A DNA stretch of 64,000 bases, taken from NCBI GenBank assembly GCA_009746045.1, contig RPFO01000348.1:1458801-1522800 (forward strand), written 5' to 3'. Position numbers and translations under genes: made by a program. Every line of letters begins with the position of its first letter. The stretch's first letter is position 1. This stretch comes from Mesostigma viride. Its lineage: Eukaryota; Streptophyta; Mesostigmatophyceae; Mesostigmatales; Mesostigmataceae. Shown in pieces: positions 23,701-39,700 of this stretch. The notes below the pieces were generated by a model that was not told the DNA's origin, did no database searches, and was given only the letters and a program-made list of their open reading frames with translations.

Positions 23701-25100
23701 CCTGAGATCAGGGGAGATCTGAGGCAGAGAGTTCCCTGTCAGATGGCCAAAGATAGCATTCACAAACATCTGCATAGTAGCTGGGCTGTTGGAGGCCCCC
23801 ATGGGCATCACAGTCCACTGGAACTGACCCCAGGGTGTGGAGAATGCAGTTTTTGGAATGTCCTCAGTAGCTATCCTGATCTGCCAGAACGCGTGTCTAA
23901 GGTCAAACTTGGTGAAGTAAGATGATCCAGCTGTCCTCTCTAGCAGCTCATCAATCCGTGGCAAGGGATACTTGGACTTCACTGTGACCTTGTTCAGGCC
24001 TCTCAGATCAATGCACAACCGCCATCCACCATCATGCTTGGGGACAAGCAAACACCCAGAGCTGAAAGGACTATTGGCAGGAAGAATGAGTCCAGCTTCC
24101 AACAGCCTGTCAAGATCACCTTCAGCTCTGCCATCTCAGCTGGCCCCATCCTGTACATGGGAACAAAGGGAGGCCTGGCACCATCCACAAGCTTGATGAC
24201 ATGAGTGATTGGCCCTTCAGGAGGGTACTGTGGCATTTTGTCCTCAAAAATGGCAGCAAACCTGTCCAAAAGGGCATCATGCAGCTTCTGCTCCTCCTCT
24301 GTGACAGCTGGTACTGGGTTCACAGCATTCACCGTGTGGCCATGAGTCTCATCAGAGGGTGAGTTAGGAACCAGCTGTAAGAGAAAGACGTGTTCCACTG
24401 GGTAAGTAGCCAGGTAAGACAAGGTGTGATTGGCAGACCATACGTGCTTAAGTAATGCAGCACGTTTCTCTTCCAGTGAAGGCACCTTGACGTCCTCCTT
24501 GGCACCTGCAACCCCTCTCCCATCATTGACAGCCTCATTAGTAGAACAGCACTCTGTGACTGGTCTTTCTCCCCCCTTAATCACTGTGGTGGCGTCCCAC
24601 ACTGACCCATCCTGAAACTGCACCACCTTCTCAGACCACAAGATGGCAGGATTAGCAGACTCCAACCATGGCATCCCCAGAATCACATCAGCAGCAGTGA
24701 GTGGAATGACATCTGCTGTGACAGACAAGGTTTGACGTGAGCACACTTGAAAAAGCAGTTGCACGTAGCCAGGTGAGTTACTCTGCCTACCATCAGAATA
24801 TTGGACCTTAACAGGCACAGGGTGGGGGAGCACTGGTAGATGCAGCTCCTGCACCAAGGAAGTGGAAATGTAGTTACTTCCTGCACCTGAGTCAATCATG
24901 AAGAGACATAAAGGCTGAGCCAAAGGGACTGGCACGTTCAACAGCCTAGCCTGGAACTTCAAGAGTTGACTGGGAATAGGAGGGCCCAATGGGGTGGTGG
25001 AATCAGAGGCAGACAAGTTGTTCACAGGACGGACATGCACAGCAGGCAAACCAGTTAACTCCACCGCTGGACGTAGTCCTGGGGGCTCCACTAGTTTTTT
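20755..25100 (-). pseudogene. pol: protease, RT, RNase H, integrase, chromodomain (copy 2)
   Basis: Three long frames cover it: 25091-24003 (protease, LFMIDSGAGSNYIS), 24102-22660 (RT with YMDDILVHS, then RNase H) and 22632-20755 (linker, HHCC zinc region, DDE integrase, chromodomain). The integrase frame is 625 codons and intact, with MDFICGLP, ITDQDPLW and GAVERLNR carrying the catalytic residues. The chromodomain YEVEQLVAHRVKGKG ... KVHWKGELESTATW follows. Single-base deletions near 24105 and 22655, relative to copy 1, separate the three frames. Chromodomains direct chromovirus integration to particular chromatin; that is family knowledge. Confidence 0.95.
25091..25100 (-). promoter_or_regulatory. 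-1 frameshift signal between gag and pol (copy 2)
   Basis: On the minus strand A AAA AAC (25100-25094) followed at once by TAG (25093-25091), the same arrangement as at 6367-6376 in copy 1. Confidence 0.8.
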
Positions 25101-26838
25101 GGCAGCTCAGGAGGATGATCTGAAGACGAGCTCCCCACTGAAGGCTGCACCTGCTGATCCTCTATGCCGTCTGCCTCCCCTTCTCCCTCCTCCTCCTCTG
25201 CTAGGAGGTGCCACAGGGCGTTGACCATCCGACGCCTGTCTTGCCTGTTGAATCCCTTGGGCTGGAATGGTCCCTTGCCCGAAGCCTGGAAGTTGGGTCT
25301 AAACCCAGGCTGTGCCCTGTGGTCGCTCTGGCTCACCCCAGGAGGGAAGGTGGATGGTCTGGTGAATGGAAGAACCCCCTGAGGACCCTTGGTGTCGCTG
25401 GGAACTGGTCTCGCTTGGGGCAATCCCGTGCAAAGTGTCCCAGCTGGCCACACGTGAAACAGGCTCCTTTGGACTGCTCCATGGCACTGAGCTCCTCCAT
25501 CACAGCGTTCAGCTGGTTCAGGGGCTTCTTAACAGCAGGCGCCTGGTTGCCTGCAGCAGGCTCCCACTTGAGGGAAAAGTCAGGGACACGGCACAGCGTG
25601 AGGGCATAAGACAGCACAGTATCCCACTTCCACTCGACATAGTCGAAAGGGGAGAAATGCTTGTCAATATCCACCCTGACTTGAGGGGAAGCCCATGCAG
25701 AAACCTGTGAAGAGCTTCAGAATCAGAGCACTGGGGGATTTTGGCCCTCAGGTTGGTAAACGTCTCTACGTATTGTGGTAGTGTCAGGCCGGACTGAGTA
25801 CAGTTGGCCAACGCGTCCCGGTCCAGACGGAGCTGGTCCTGGGGAAGGAGAAAACGTCGAAATGAAAGCATGAGAGATGGCAAATCCTTGCAAGTATTAC
25901 CTGCCGAGGATCGTAAAAACTCATCAAACCTGTCGGCTGCACTGTCGCTCATTCGCTGTCGAACCATCTTCTTCTGGATGTCCAGGGAAAGTCGTTCTTC
26001 CGCTCGTTTGCCGTAGTTAGCAAAGTGGATAGCGAACACATCCTGGAATCGAGTAGAGAAATGATCGAAACTGCGGTGGGTTAGATTGGTGAGCGACAGC
26101 TTGTCTACGGATTCGATTTTTGGAAATGGCGGGGCGGAACCTTGATGCGGTGGTATAGTGACGGTCACGGGGACGTCGCTGGCGGGGGTGGTGAAGGTGA
26201 CCGAGGTCGTCTGCGCTGGATCCTGCCTATCGCTATCCTGCGTCTCATTCCTCGTAGTAACTGCGGTACTATTAGGTAAAACCCTTCCGTCACCCAACCG
26301 AGGAGCCTCTCTCCCCAATCCAGCAACCATGTCACGCATGGCCGCCTCCTCCTCCTCAATTCTCTGACGAAGTCTTCCCACATCCTGTTCCACCTCCTCC
26401 ACCATCTTTCTATACATCGCTGCGTGTTGTTCATCGTGTAATAATCTGATTTTAGCTGCTGAGAGGCGATCCGCTGCAAGTCTGGTCCCGTCTCTTCCAG
26501 GCGTGGTATTTAGCGGGAAAAGAAATGAAGAGATGCACTCCGCACAGGACTCGTTCGCGCGCTTGGAATCCTGGGCGACAGTGACGCTCCTCGACCCACG
26601 CCTGTCAGCGATGGTTCGCCTGGTTGGAGACCAGATGCAATGACGGAAAACTTGGGCCCTATGGACAACGAGGGCCGCCTCACTTCAGACATAGAAGTAC
26701 GGTTGAAATCAAGTTGACGCCGTGGAGTACGAGCAGTTGTCTCAGCACCTTCCCTAGCAATGGGTTCCAGAGATGATGACGGATCTCCAAACCTTGATTA
26801 GTAGGGGGTAAAGGTGATTGTGTCTTCGAACTACTCAT
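25091..26838 (-). pseudogene. gag of chromovirus copy 2 (frameshifted)
   Basis: Starts at the ATG at 26838. Domain order matches copy 1: Ser/Pro-rich N-terminus, coiled coil (RLRQRIEEEE), gag core, CCHC knuckle CFTCGQLGHFARDC (about 25463-25422), basic/Gly-Pro linker, acidic tail ending PKN-stop at the slippery site. Frame breaks relative to copy 1 lie near 26790, 26535 and 25685, different places from the breaks in copy 1, so the two copies decayed independently. Confidence 0.9.
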
Positions 26839-27053
26839 ACTTCCACATGGAGTCGCGATCGTCTGCCTAGTAGAGACAACGGTTACGGCTGACTTCTAGT
26901 GTTACAGAGCAAGACAGTCACATCAGGATGTGTCTCAGTCTGTAACACCGTAAGTTTTCCGCAACTCTATGAATCTTCTCGGATGACAGACATCTGATCA
27001 ACGTTGTACTACCCGGAAGGTTGCGACTTCAAGAGAAACACCAAAGTAGAGAT

Positions 27054-27065
27054 CCTCCGATACCA
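27054..27065 (-). other. Primer-binding site, chromovirus copy 2
   Basis: Complement of TGGTATCGGAGG, one base inside the 5' LTR (27067-27846), identical to the site in copy 1. Confidence 0.85.
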
Positions 27066-27066
27066 A

Positions 27067-27846
27067 TGTAACGACTAAAAATGATCATCAACATCATCCA
27101 CAGTCCAATATGAAAGATCTTTTACCTGGGTTGCTTTCCTGAGTTGCAGAACTTCAAGTATCCGAGCAACGTTGAGATGGAAATTCCACAGCACGTGATT
27201 TAGGGAATCACAACCCCTTGTAGACACAAAGACAAGCTCGTGTATAGACGACCTCTGTGGAACTGAAGGACGTCTATAGCCAAGGGGCTCTTATGGATTG
27301 GACAACAAAGCCAAGCTTTATTATACCATGGTGAATCAAAACCAACGTAGCAACAATGGCGACCCCACGTCCTTGATATCGACGTGCTTGTCGAGCTTGC
27401 TCCAACCTTAGCCTGAAGAGAACCAATCAGAACCATGGAATCCTATACAAGATCTTCGTATCCATCCTAGTCACACAAAACAGAACAACACCACACACAG
27501 CCTGGCAGAATCTTCCCATGAGATCCTAAATCTGTCGTGAGCACTGAAGTCCCAAAGGAACATTTAAGACTCAATAGTACCAACTAACAAACTACAACCC
27601 CACGTGGATCAGGCCACGACCAATGAGGGCTCCTATCAGTAGTATCAGCCAACAAACTACAACCCTACGTGGATCAGGCCACGACCAATGAGGGTTCCTA
27701 TCAGTTGGCTGACAAAGTATCAGCTCCAAGTACCGTCGTCTTAGAAACCTCATAACTTTCTCAATACTGATCCAAAAGTCCTCGAATAAAAGCCAAACAT
27801 TCACAAAACAAAGGATGTAACAACAAAGTCATTTTTGCTTGTTACA
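27067..27846 (-). repeat. 5' LTR, chromovirus copy 2
   Basis: 780 bp, reverse orientation, followed by the second ccccg target duplication at 27847-27851. Confidence 0.95.
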
Positions 27847-28023
27847 CCCCGGGACATGCCTGCGTTATTATGTTGCCCAGATGGCAGCAGGGGCTGCAGA
27901 GACGTGCATGGTGCTGCAGGTCATGGCAGGAACTGGCCAGACTTGGTTCACATGGTGGAGCAGTTTCCCTTGTTTGGGACCAAGGGCAAGGATGGTGTGA
28001 ATGGGGATTGGTATAGCCTGTGA
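27847..28023 (+). pseudogene. Chromovirus ORF3 3' portion (copy 1)
   Basis: Continues the frame broken at 18372. It carries NWPDLVHMVEQFPLFG and ends GKDGVNGDWYSL-stop, matching the C-terminus of copy 2 ORF3. Confidence 0.7.
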
Positions 28024-28402
28024 AGAACAGAGCTGACCAGGAAGAGGATGGGGAAGGATGGGGGAAGAGCATGGAAGGTGCTTTGGATTGTGGTGTGAGG
28101 GGGGGATTCCAGGATGGATGATGGGGGGGGGGGGCTCCAGTCCAGTTCTGATGTTCCAGTCCAGAGTTCCAGGTTCCAGGATGCTGAATGGAAGACCTTG
28201 TATTATGAGATGTGTTTATCTGGATTTATAGTAGATAAGGTAGTGACTTGTCTGCTGTAGAAACCTGTGACTAGATGTTTATGAGATAGGATGCCCTGTT
28301 TCCAGGGATGTAAAAACCCATCTGCTTTTCCCAAGAGATGGTGGATTTCTGTTCAATGTTCCTCTGCCTTCAAGAGTTGGCTATTGGACCTGGGAGGTCC
28401 AG

Positions 28403-28420
28403 TTTTGAGGGGGAGATATA
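28403..28420 (+). other. Polypurine tract, chromovirus copy 1
   Basis: TTTTGAGGGGGAGATATA directly before the 3' LTR, the usual plus-strand priming position. Confidence 0.8.
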
Positions 28421-29196
28421 TGTAACAAGCAAAAATGACTTTGTTACATCCTTTGTTTTTTGAATGTTTGGCTTTTATTTGAGGACTTTTGGATCAGTAT
28501 TGAGAAAGTTATGAGGTTTCTAAGACGGCGGTACTTGGAGCTGATACTTTGTCAACCAACTGATAGGAACCCTCATTGGTCGTGGCCTGATCCACGTAGG
28601 GTTGTAGTTTGTTGGCTGATACTACTGATAGGAGCCCTCATTGGTCGTGGCCTGATCCACGTGGGGTTGTAGTTTGTTAGTTGGTACTATTGAGTCTTAA
28701 ATGCTCCTTTGGGACTTCAGTGCTTACGACAGATTTAGGATCTCATGGAAAGATTCTGCCAGGCTGTGTGTGGTGTTGTTCTGTTCTGTGTGACTAGGAT
28801 GGATATGAAGATCTTGTATAGAATCCCATGGTTCTGATTGGTTCTCTTCAGGCTAAGGTTGGAGCAAGTTCGACAAGCACGTCGATATCAAGGACGTGGG
28901 GTCGCCATTGTTGCGACGTTGGTTTTGATTCACCATGGTATAATAAAGCTTGTCTTTGTTGTCCATTCATAAGAGCCCCTTGGCTATAGAAGTCCTTCAG
29001 TTCCACAGAGGTCGTCTATACACGAGCTTGTCTTTGTGTCTACAAGGGGTTGTGATTCCCTAAATCACGTGCTGTGGAATTTCCATCTCAACGTTGCTCG
29101 GATACTTGAAGTTCTGCAACTCAGGAAAGCAACCCAGGTAAAAGATCTTTCATATTGGACTGTGGATGATGCTGATGATCATTTTTAGTCGTTACA
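28421..29196 (+). repeat. 3' LTR, chromovirus copy 1
   Basis: 776 bp, TGTAACAAGC...GTCGTTACA, followed by the gttac target duplication at 29197-29201. Confidence 0.96.
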
Positions 29197-30645
29197 GTTA
29201 CACGCAATCCTACCGGTCTAAGCTATCTACAACAACAAGCCAACTCTATTCTGATTCTATATCTATGGTGCCCTCTACCCTAGGGGTCTTGCCGTCTAGC
29301 ATGCTTCTCACGTTTGCAAACACGCGGGCGCTTCCCCACGGGGGGCGGGGTTCAGTTTCGTTGTCCTCTATGACCTGCTACGTTTCACGAGGGTGACCCC
29401 ATTCCTATGGGGTCAGCTTACTTGGGCGTAGTGGGCCCACTTGGCCTTGTCCATCATCTTGTTCCAAATCACGGAGAGGCCTAGCCCCCCCATGTCCTCT
29501 ACTAGCCGGTTCTTTGAAGGTGCGGGCCTTGCGGCGTCTAGATAGCATTGCGGGGCCCGGGGGGCCCACCGACGTGAGGAGGTGCCGGCCATGCTGAGTT
29601 GGTCGCAGTCCTGCGGGGGGGCCATCGATGTGTCTACATGGTTGGTGCGAGCTAAGTGCCCTACTAGCTGCATGCGCCGTTGCTGGTGATGTATTGCGTG
29701 CCGAGGTTCAAGTCCTCACTGGGGACACGAGCAGCGTAGCCTACACGAAAAATGGACCGCAGCATGTTGGTGACCGCGCCGTCCAGCTTTCAGGCAAGGT
29801 CGGCTGTGAGGGTCCACGTCTCGGCCCCGTACGTGAGAACAGGGAGGACCAAGACCTTGAACAACAGGTCCTGTTTCTCTACCTTGCCCAAGGGCTTGCG
29901 CCACAGAATTGAATTGAATTGAATTGTAACATAACTCCGTTGGGAGTATATGTAGCACATAGATAGCCCTTGAGAGGGGGCATATGGCCTATCATACATC
30001 CTAAGCTACTTCCTGCAAGGGTGGGGATGTAAAGGACCCTTGCTCTAGGTGCACCAGGGCACGTGCATCCCCATGATCTTCAAGCTATGCCCAGCAAAGG
30101 GGGAGCCTGTCATGGGGGGGAAGATCAGCATAGCTATACAAAGAAGCTAGGGCATGGCGGCTCAGCAGAGAGTTACTCCCTGCATGGGCACAACATAACT
30201 AAATAAAGCTAGGCATCATCTGGAGTGTGGCTCATCATAGGCACACATGTACATGATTAGATAAAGCGCGTGGCTTAGCTGGGATAGGGCCACAGAGCCG
30301 GCCCTGTATTGGCGTAATTGGCGTGCCAGGCGAGGGAGATACGGTGGTCCACATCGGCCTCGCAGCTGGGGAGTACGCTACCCAGCAACTTGACTCGGTC
30401 CCGGTACTCGCATCGAGAGCCATGGAGGAGAAAGAGGTCTGGCGGTGGCTGAGTGAGCCCAACCGCCAGGGCCTCGGTCTTCTTGCTGACCTCGAGCACC
30501 ACCGCTCGAGCCTCGATGGCGAGGCAGTCCAGCCACGTCTGCACGTGCGCTCAGTGTCCTCGAAGAGGGTGGTGTCGTCCGCATAGATGATTTCCGCTAG
30601 CCCAATCTCCGTGACAGTCCGCTCCGCCATGCTAGAAATTATAAG
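29197..30645 (-). pseudogene. LINE ORF2 fragment (reverse transcriptase), split by a tail element
   Basis: Minus-strand remains of a non-LTR retrotransposon ORF2. EIIYADDTTLFED (about 30595-30555) is the RT catalytic YADD box. HVQTWLDCLAIEARAV (about 30545-30500) and YRDRVKLLGSVL (about 30395) match the better copy at 47435-47615. KVLVLPVLTYGAETW (about 29845-29800), QLVGHLARTNHVDTS (about 29670-29625) and a short terminal frame ending near 29240 follow. A hairpin-tail repeat occupies 29905-30290. Frameshifts and stops are many. The 3' terminus lies across the chromovirus at 3538-3620. Confidence 0.82.
29905..30290 (-). mobile_element. Hairpin-tail retroelement fragment inside the LINE
   Basis: On the minus strand it ends ACTCCCAACGGAGTTATG then (AATTC)n at 29908-29927. 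The body is shared with 49790-50202, 50212-50511, 59135-59520 and 59580-60070 (for example CTTGCAGGAAGTAGCTTAG and CCTGGTGCACCTAGAGCAAG). It carries no frame of its own here. The 5-mer tail and position inside LINE coding sequence fit target-primed reverse transcription. Confidence 0.78.
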
Positions 30646-31619
30646 TGCGAGAAGGACGGGTATCTCTGCCCCGGCCCTTCTTCTTGTGCAGCAACCTGCA
30701 GGGATAGAAAGTACCAAAATCCTGCATGTATAATATTATTGTGCTCGAGGCAACACCCCAACATGGGTGTGTGTGACTAAGTGTGCAAAATAAGTTCACA
30801 ATTAGATGAACTCGATCCCACGCCACCCAACCTCTGCATGTAATATGTCAACAAGCTAACCGGCCCCGCACATAATTTCTGGCCTGCGTTGGTTGTCTCC
30901 TTGGTAATATGAGACATTATTCCTGAGACGTTATTCCTGGGGGCATGGTGTTCCAACGTCGTGGAAGGACTAGGGTGGTTGTCTGCATGAGAGTCTGACT
31001 GTAATTCTAGAAATTAGATAGCTAGATCCATCCAACCCATCCCATCTCCACCCCGTACTGAGGACTTCTGCTCACGTGATGCATTCCACGTGTAAATTGA
31101 TTCACATTATTAATTAATAATGGCAGGCTCCGGCCTGGCGGAGCACGTGTGAATACAATGTCAACATCAATCAATATGCACGCACCACGTGAACCGTTAT
31201 CCGCGCGCAGCCTCTCAATTAAGGCGAGAGGAGAATCATCTACTAAGAACCAATAAAGATCATCGATTCATTGACACCAAGGACAGCGGCCAATGGTCGT
31301 AAAATCTATGCTATGCTGAGCGTACAAAGCAACTCAGCATGCATGCACGGTACACTCGGACACTAGCTTCGATCGAGCTTCGATCGAGGCCGGCGTGGCA
31401 CGCCACTGCCGTGACGGACTCTAGCACATGCATGCATGCCACAACCTAAAAACCATAGCGTCTTCGATTGTTATATACAGCAAAACCAATCATGATCACA
31501 ACGTTTACTACTGCGACATAAGTAATTCCCTTTGGACCTCAACCCCACCCGTCAATCCTCGACCCCTGCCCTTGAGGATTCATGCTCACGTGACGCAGTC
31601 TACTTAATTAACTCATCCG
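30646..31619. other. AT-rich spacer without a recognised gene
   Basis: Lies downstream of MED15 and upstream of the LINE. Contains short palindromes such as TTCGATCGAGCTTCGATCGA (31368-31387) and CATGCATG clusters, but no coding or RNA feature that I recognise. Confidence 0.5.
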
Positions 31620-35417
<3,798 letters not shown>

Positions 35418-36784
35418 GATGGCGGGTAGGACCGCTCAAAGTTGATACACGGCGTGCTCGCTCCACACTTCCAGAAGGTGTACTGTAAGTATAATCTTAA
35501 CTGTAGTATAATCTTGTCGACACGTCTGGGCTACCATCGCAAAAACAGCGTCGGAAACCGCGCAAACCCGGCTTAGGGGTTTGCATCTTCGAACTTACAG
35601 CCCCCCGAGCACAAATACTTTAAAATGGCGAATCTTCACGTCAAGTTATCGTGATCAGCACGCCCTTTTCCCAACGTGAACGAATCATATTAATGCTTGC
35701 ATGCGGGCAAGCATGTTCACCTGATTTCCGGGTAAATGGGTATTTTTATTAACCAATAGGAATATCATTAGGTGAAGAGGTACCACGTATCGACCATCTG
35801 GTTACCCTCTGAGGGTAGTGTGATAGGTGAAAGGTTTAGAAAGGAGCATGTTCACCTGATTCATGCTTGGCGCTTGCTTGGTTGGGATGACGTGGCCAGA
35901 CTGGGCACTGGCATTTGGATTTTGGGGCGGGGCGTGCCACAGCGGAAACAATTGTGCAGATAGGCTGCTAGGTGCTATTGTCTGTAACGTATATCTCCAC
36001 TTTTTTAAGTTCCATGCAAGTTTAGGGCTTATCGCTTGTTCTTTGTACTCAAACAATCAGTTACTTTATGACAACAGGCCTACGATTGGACTCTATTTGA
36101 TTTTACTAGTGAATACCAAGTTTCAACGTATCAGGTCTTCTCCTAGTTACCGCGCATTTCCAATTTCTTGTCCAATTTCGAAGTCGCGCGCGCAACTCGG
36201 TGGAAGGGAAAATGTCCTAATCAAAACTCGCGACGCAGACATATCTCACGTTTCTGCACTGCCTTTCTGTCATGTGCGTTGGCACATGTGCGGTTGCCTG
36301 CGAGAGGAAAGCCGAGGCTCGAGAAGCCAGGCTAGTTAGCCAGTTCACCTGCCTGCCTTAATGATGGCAAATCTTTTTCCCCTACATTTGCAAAGCTAGC
36401 AAGAGGGGGCGAAATTGTTGGTCGCAGTGCAGGATAATCTGCCAGCATGGCATATATGGGTGTCAATGAATTCTGGGACGGGTATGATTCCAGCGGCTAT
36501 TGTGTCGGTGTCCGGTGTCGCGGTGCAGAAGCAGAGCACAAGGAAATTCCTAGGAAAATAGGTCTTACCCCTCGGAGGGCTTACCGATGGAAGCTGTTGA
36601 TGAGAACCAGGAACCCCTTCGCAGACAGGGAGCATGGCATCGAGCTGCACCGAGCGTGGTCTTTTCCGCAAGCGCTCGGCATCGGTACGCGATCGCCGAA
36701 TTTTTCTTATTGCACACTAGCAGCGTCCTGCAGAGCAATAGAGGCCGGTTTGTGTCCTGCAACGAATGCATCTGACGTTGCCCC
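35418..36784. other. Divergent intergenic region, no gene assigned
   Basis: Separates MED15 (minus) from the nine-exon gene (plus) and so should hold both promoters. GTTCACCTGATT is present twice (35715, 35850). Small open frames exist at 36447-36809 and 36587-36775, and GT donors near 36684 could belong to an unassigned 5' exon of the plus-strand gene, but phases did not match and I do not call one. Confidence 0.45.
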
Positions 36785-39700
36785 ATGCCCGCCTGCATCA
36801 AACGTCTGAGTGCATTGGATCTTTCAGCGAAGGATGGCTCGTGGCGGTGGCCTCTTCCACCCTGCTCTGTCCAGCTCGGCTTGGCACTCAAGAAGGGTGA
36901 AAAGCTGCTGTCCAGGGTCATCGACGGGAAGTCGACTGCTGCGGATGGGCCTGTCAATGCAGTCAACTCGAACCACGTGGGTCACGGTGAAAGCGATACA
37001 AGGTCCGCCAGGGACAAGCTTGCGGGCCTGAAGCCGTCCGTTGGCTGGACGCTCCAGCCGTCTTGTCGTGTGAAAATGGTCAAATCCTTTGGGCTGACCA
37101 GCATTCTGGGCGGCATCATAGGTATGCGTGACTTGCAGGCCTCCCTATACTGAACCTTGCCCTGACACTCTCGTGCCGCCCCTCCGCCTTTGACTTTCAA
37201 TGACATTGAAATCCAAACACATGAGTTGAGCGTTTTTTTTTCAAAGCCATCGTCATGTTCCCACCGCGATTCTACCCTCCATGCCCCCCCTGTTTCCTCT
37301 ATCCTCCATGCCCCCCACCGTTGCCTCTACCCTCCATTTCCCCCCCCCCGTTGCCTTTACCCTCTATGGCCCTCCCATTGCCTTGGCCCTCACATCTCCC
37401 CCTGGCCACATCCGTGTTACGCCGCTTGCTACTCCCCTTGGCACACCCCTGGCTACCTCCACTCCTGTTGCTACACTCCTCTTGCTACTCATCCCCAAGG
37501 CGCCTTCCGTGTTATTCTTCATGCCTGCCTTACCGTCACTGTGCCTTTCTTTGTGGTTACTGCCGGCTCTCATTTCGTGCCCACACAGCCCTTGGCCGTG
37601 CCTGTGCCCCATGCACTCTTCCCCCATGCCCCCCCCCACTCCCTTCAATTCATCCCCTTTCTGCCATGCCCACACGCCACGTCTCGGTGCTGTTTTAGAT
37701 GCGATTTTTCAGTCAACGAAACTTTGAGCCATCAACGAGACTTCTATCAACTAGCCCCTTCTTGCCGCGCACCACGTTCCCCCCTTGCCAGGCGTTCGGC
37801 CCTCGATCACCCTGCTGCCATCCCCCAGCCTGGACCTCAAGCGCGTCTTCCGCTTCGGCCCCTGCGGTCTCACCCTGCGGGGGAGGGTGCTGGTGAGTAC
37901 ACACGGGCACGGTGCAGGGGGGCGCAATAGGGCAGGGTGCTGGTGAGTACACACGGGCACGGTGCTGGGGGGCGCAATAGGGCAGGGTGCTGGTGAGTGA
38001 GGTGCCCAGACGCAGGGAGCTGGTGGGCGACTTATCGGATGTTGCACATTGCATTGCGAAAATGGAAGAAATTGAAGGGCGCCATGCCAAAGCTGGAGAT
38101 GTTGAGTGATGCACAGTGAAGAGAACAAAACGAATTTGACACTGTACTCGTCTTATTGGGGATGAAGCTCGCCCCCATGATGCTGCTACCGCCACAAGCA
38201 CAGCCTGCCGCCTTGAGCTTGGTGCAGCCAGAGGATGGAGGAGGGGCACTAGAAGGGGTTGTCAGGATTGAGCAACTGCGGTAAAAGGAAGACTAAAAAT
38301 TGTCGTCATGTTTCTCGAGACCACTGAGTGACGGGTGTTGAACCCTACATTTCCTGATGACAGAGGCCATGGCGCGCCTTGTTTCCCTTTCCCTCTCTTG
38401 CTGTGTCTTCCTTGCCTTGGTTGCGTGCGCGCGCACCCATCGACGAACTGAACCCCTCAGGGCGCGAATGAAAGTAGCCGGCCCCGATACACGGTGGAGT
38501 TTGACTGGCATCCAGCCGAAGAGGTACGGCCGCAACTCCATGGGCTAGGAGACATCCATGCGCCAGGAAAAGAGCACAGGCTGTGTAGTGACCCTGTTTC
38601 TTTTACTGAGGAATTTGGTTGTGAAGGCCACCAGAGTTTCATTGTTTCCTTTTCCCCTCTGATGTCCCATGCAACCCAGGGCATGCGAATGTACCCGAGC
38701 TACTGGTTCCAGTAAGCCTGCTTACCTCCTGCTGACCAGGTTGTAAGCAAAGTGAGCATCGCCCCTTGCACCCGCCACCTGGCCCCATGCTGCCTGCCTG
38801 TCTATTCTTTTCCCCCTTGGCCGCATTATCTCTCGTCGTGCCATCTGCCTCTCTTCGCACGCATGTGACCATCGTCTTTTCCTTTCACTCGCAGTGTGGC
38901 GTTTGCCAGTTCCTCGACGCCCCATGATGTCCTTTACGAGTGTGTCATGTGCCCTTTTGCCTGTGTATGAGGATTGCCGTTCCCTCCTCTCAACCCTTGA
39001 CATGTGAATTGTCTACCGACCCTCTTGGTGTGCGTCCTCCCCACCCCACTCGTGGTGTGGTGTCTGCATGTGTGACGCTTGCCTCGTCGACAACCCTCAA
39101 CACGCATGCCTTGTCTACAGCCCTTGTGACGTTTGCCGTGATGCAGTGTTTGCCTTGAAGTGTCGTGTGCCTTGATGTGACGTTTGCCTTTATATGGCCT
39201 TTGCCAGGTGCGCATCTACACGGAGGCCAAGGGAGCCGGCGCGCTCAACGCGCATGTGGAGAAGGACATCCCCCTGGGCAGGAACGGGGCACTGGTGAGG
39301 GCATTCATTTCATGAAACAGTGGGTGCAGGGTAGGCAAAAAGGAACAGAACGAGGCAGCGGATGAGGGCTGGATGAGAGCCTAGCCCATGGGCAGGAATG
39401 GGGCATTGGTTAAGGCATCGGGTCATTGATGGAGGAATGGGATATGGCTTCAAGGGGAGGTTGAAAAGGCAGGAACGGGACACTGGTCGGTTGCAGTGGG
39501 GTGGGAGAGGGCCGATGGGAAGCTGACAGGTGGGGAGGAATGGGGCACTGGCAAGTGCACAACCTTTAGGGGGGGGGGGGGAAGGGGCGCTGGTAAGGGC
39601 ACGACCTTAAGGGGGACGGGGGGGGGGGAGGGGCACTGGTAACGGCACAACGTCAAGGGGGGGGCGCGGGGAGTGGCAGCGGAAAGGGCACAACCTTAAG

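Larger units (their letters stand above)
18373..27846 (-). mobile_element. Ty3/gypsy chromovirus copy 2, inserted in copy 1
   Basis: 9474 bp on the minus strand with LTRs at both ends and the target duplication ccccg (18368-18372 and 27847-27851). It sits inside ORF3 of copy 1. It is uninterrupted by other transposons and serves as the reference for copy 1. Gag and pol are complete in extent but hold several single-base frameshifts. Because it is the inverse of copy 1, the locus is a large imperfect inverted repeat. Confidence 0.95.
3621..29196 (+). mobile_element. Ty3/gypsy chromovirus copy 1 (interrupted, complete ends)
   Basis: LTR retrotransposon with 5' LTR 3621-4399 and 3' LTR 28421-29196, both TGTAAC...GTTACA, flanked by the 5-bp target duplication gttac. 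Order is PBS, gag, protease-RT-RNase H, integrase-chromodomain, ORF3, polypurine tract. It is about 9.5 kb once two insertions are set aside: a piggyBac-like transposon at 9208-15794 and a reverse-oriented sister element at 18373-27846 (TSD ccccg). Several one- to four-base frameshifts make it non-autonomous now. Family order PR-RT-RH-IN with a chromodomain is established for chromoviruses. Confidence 0.95.
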
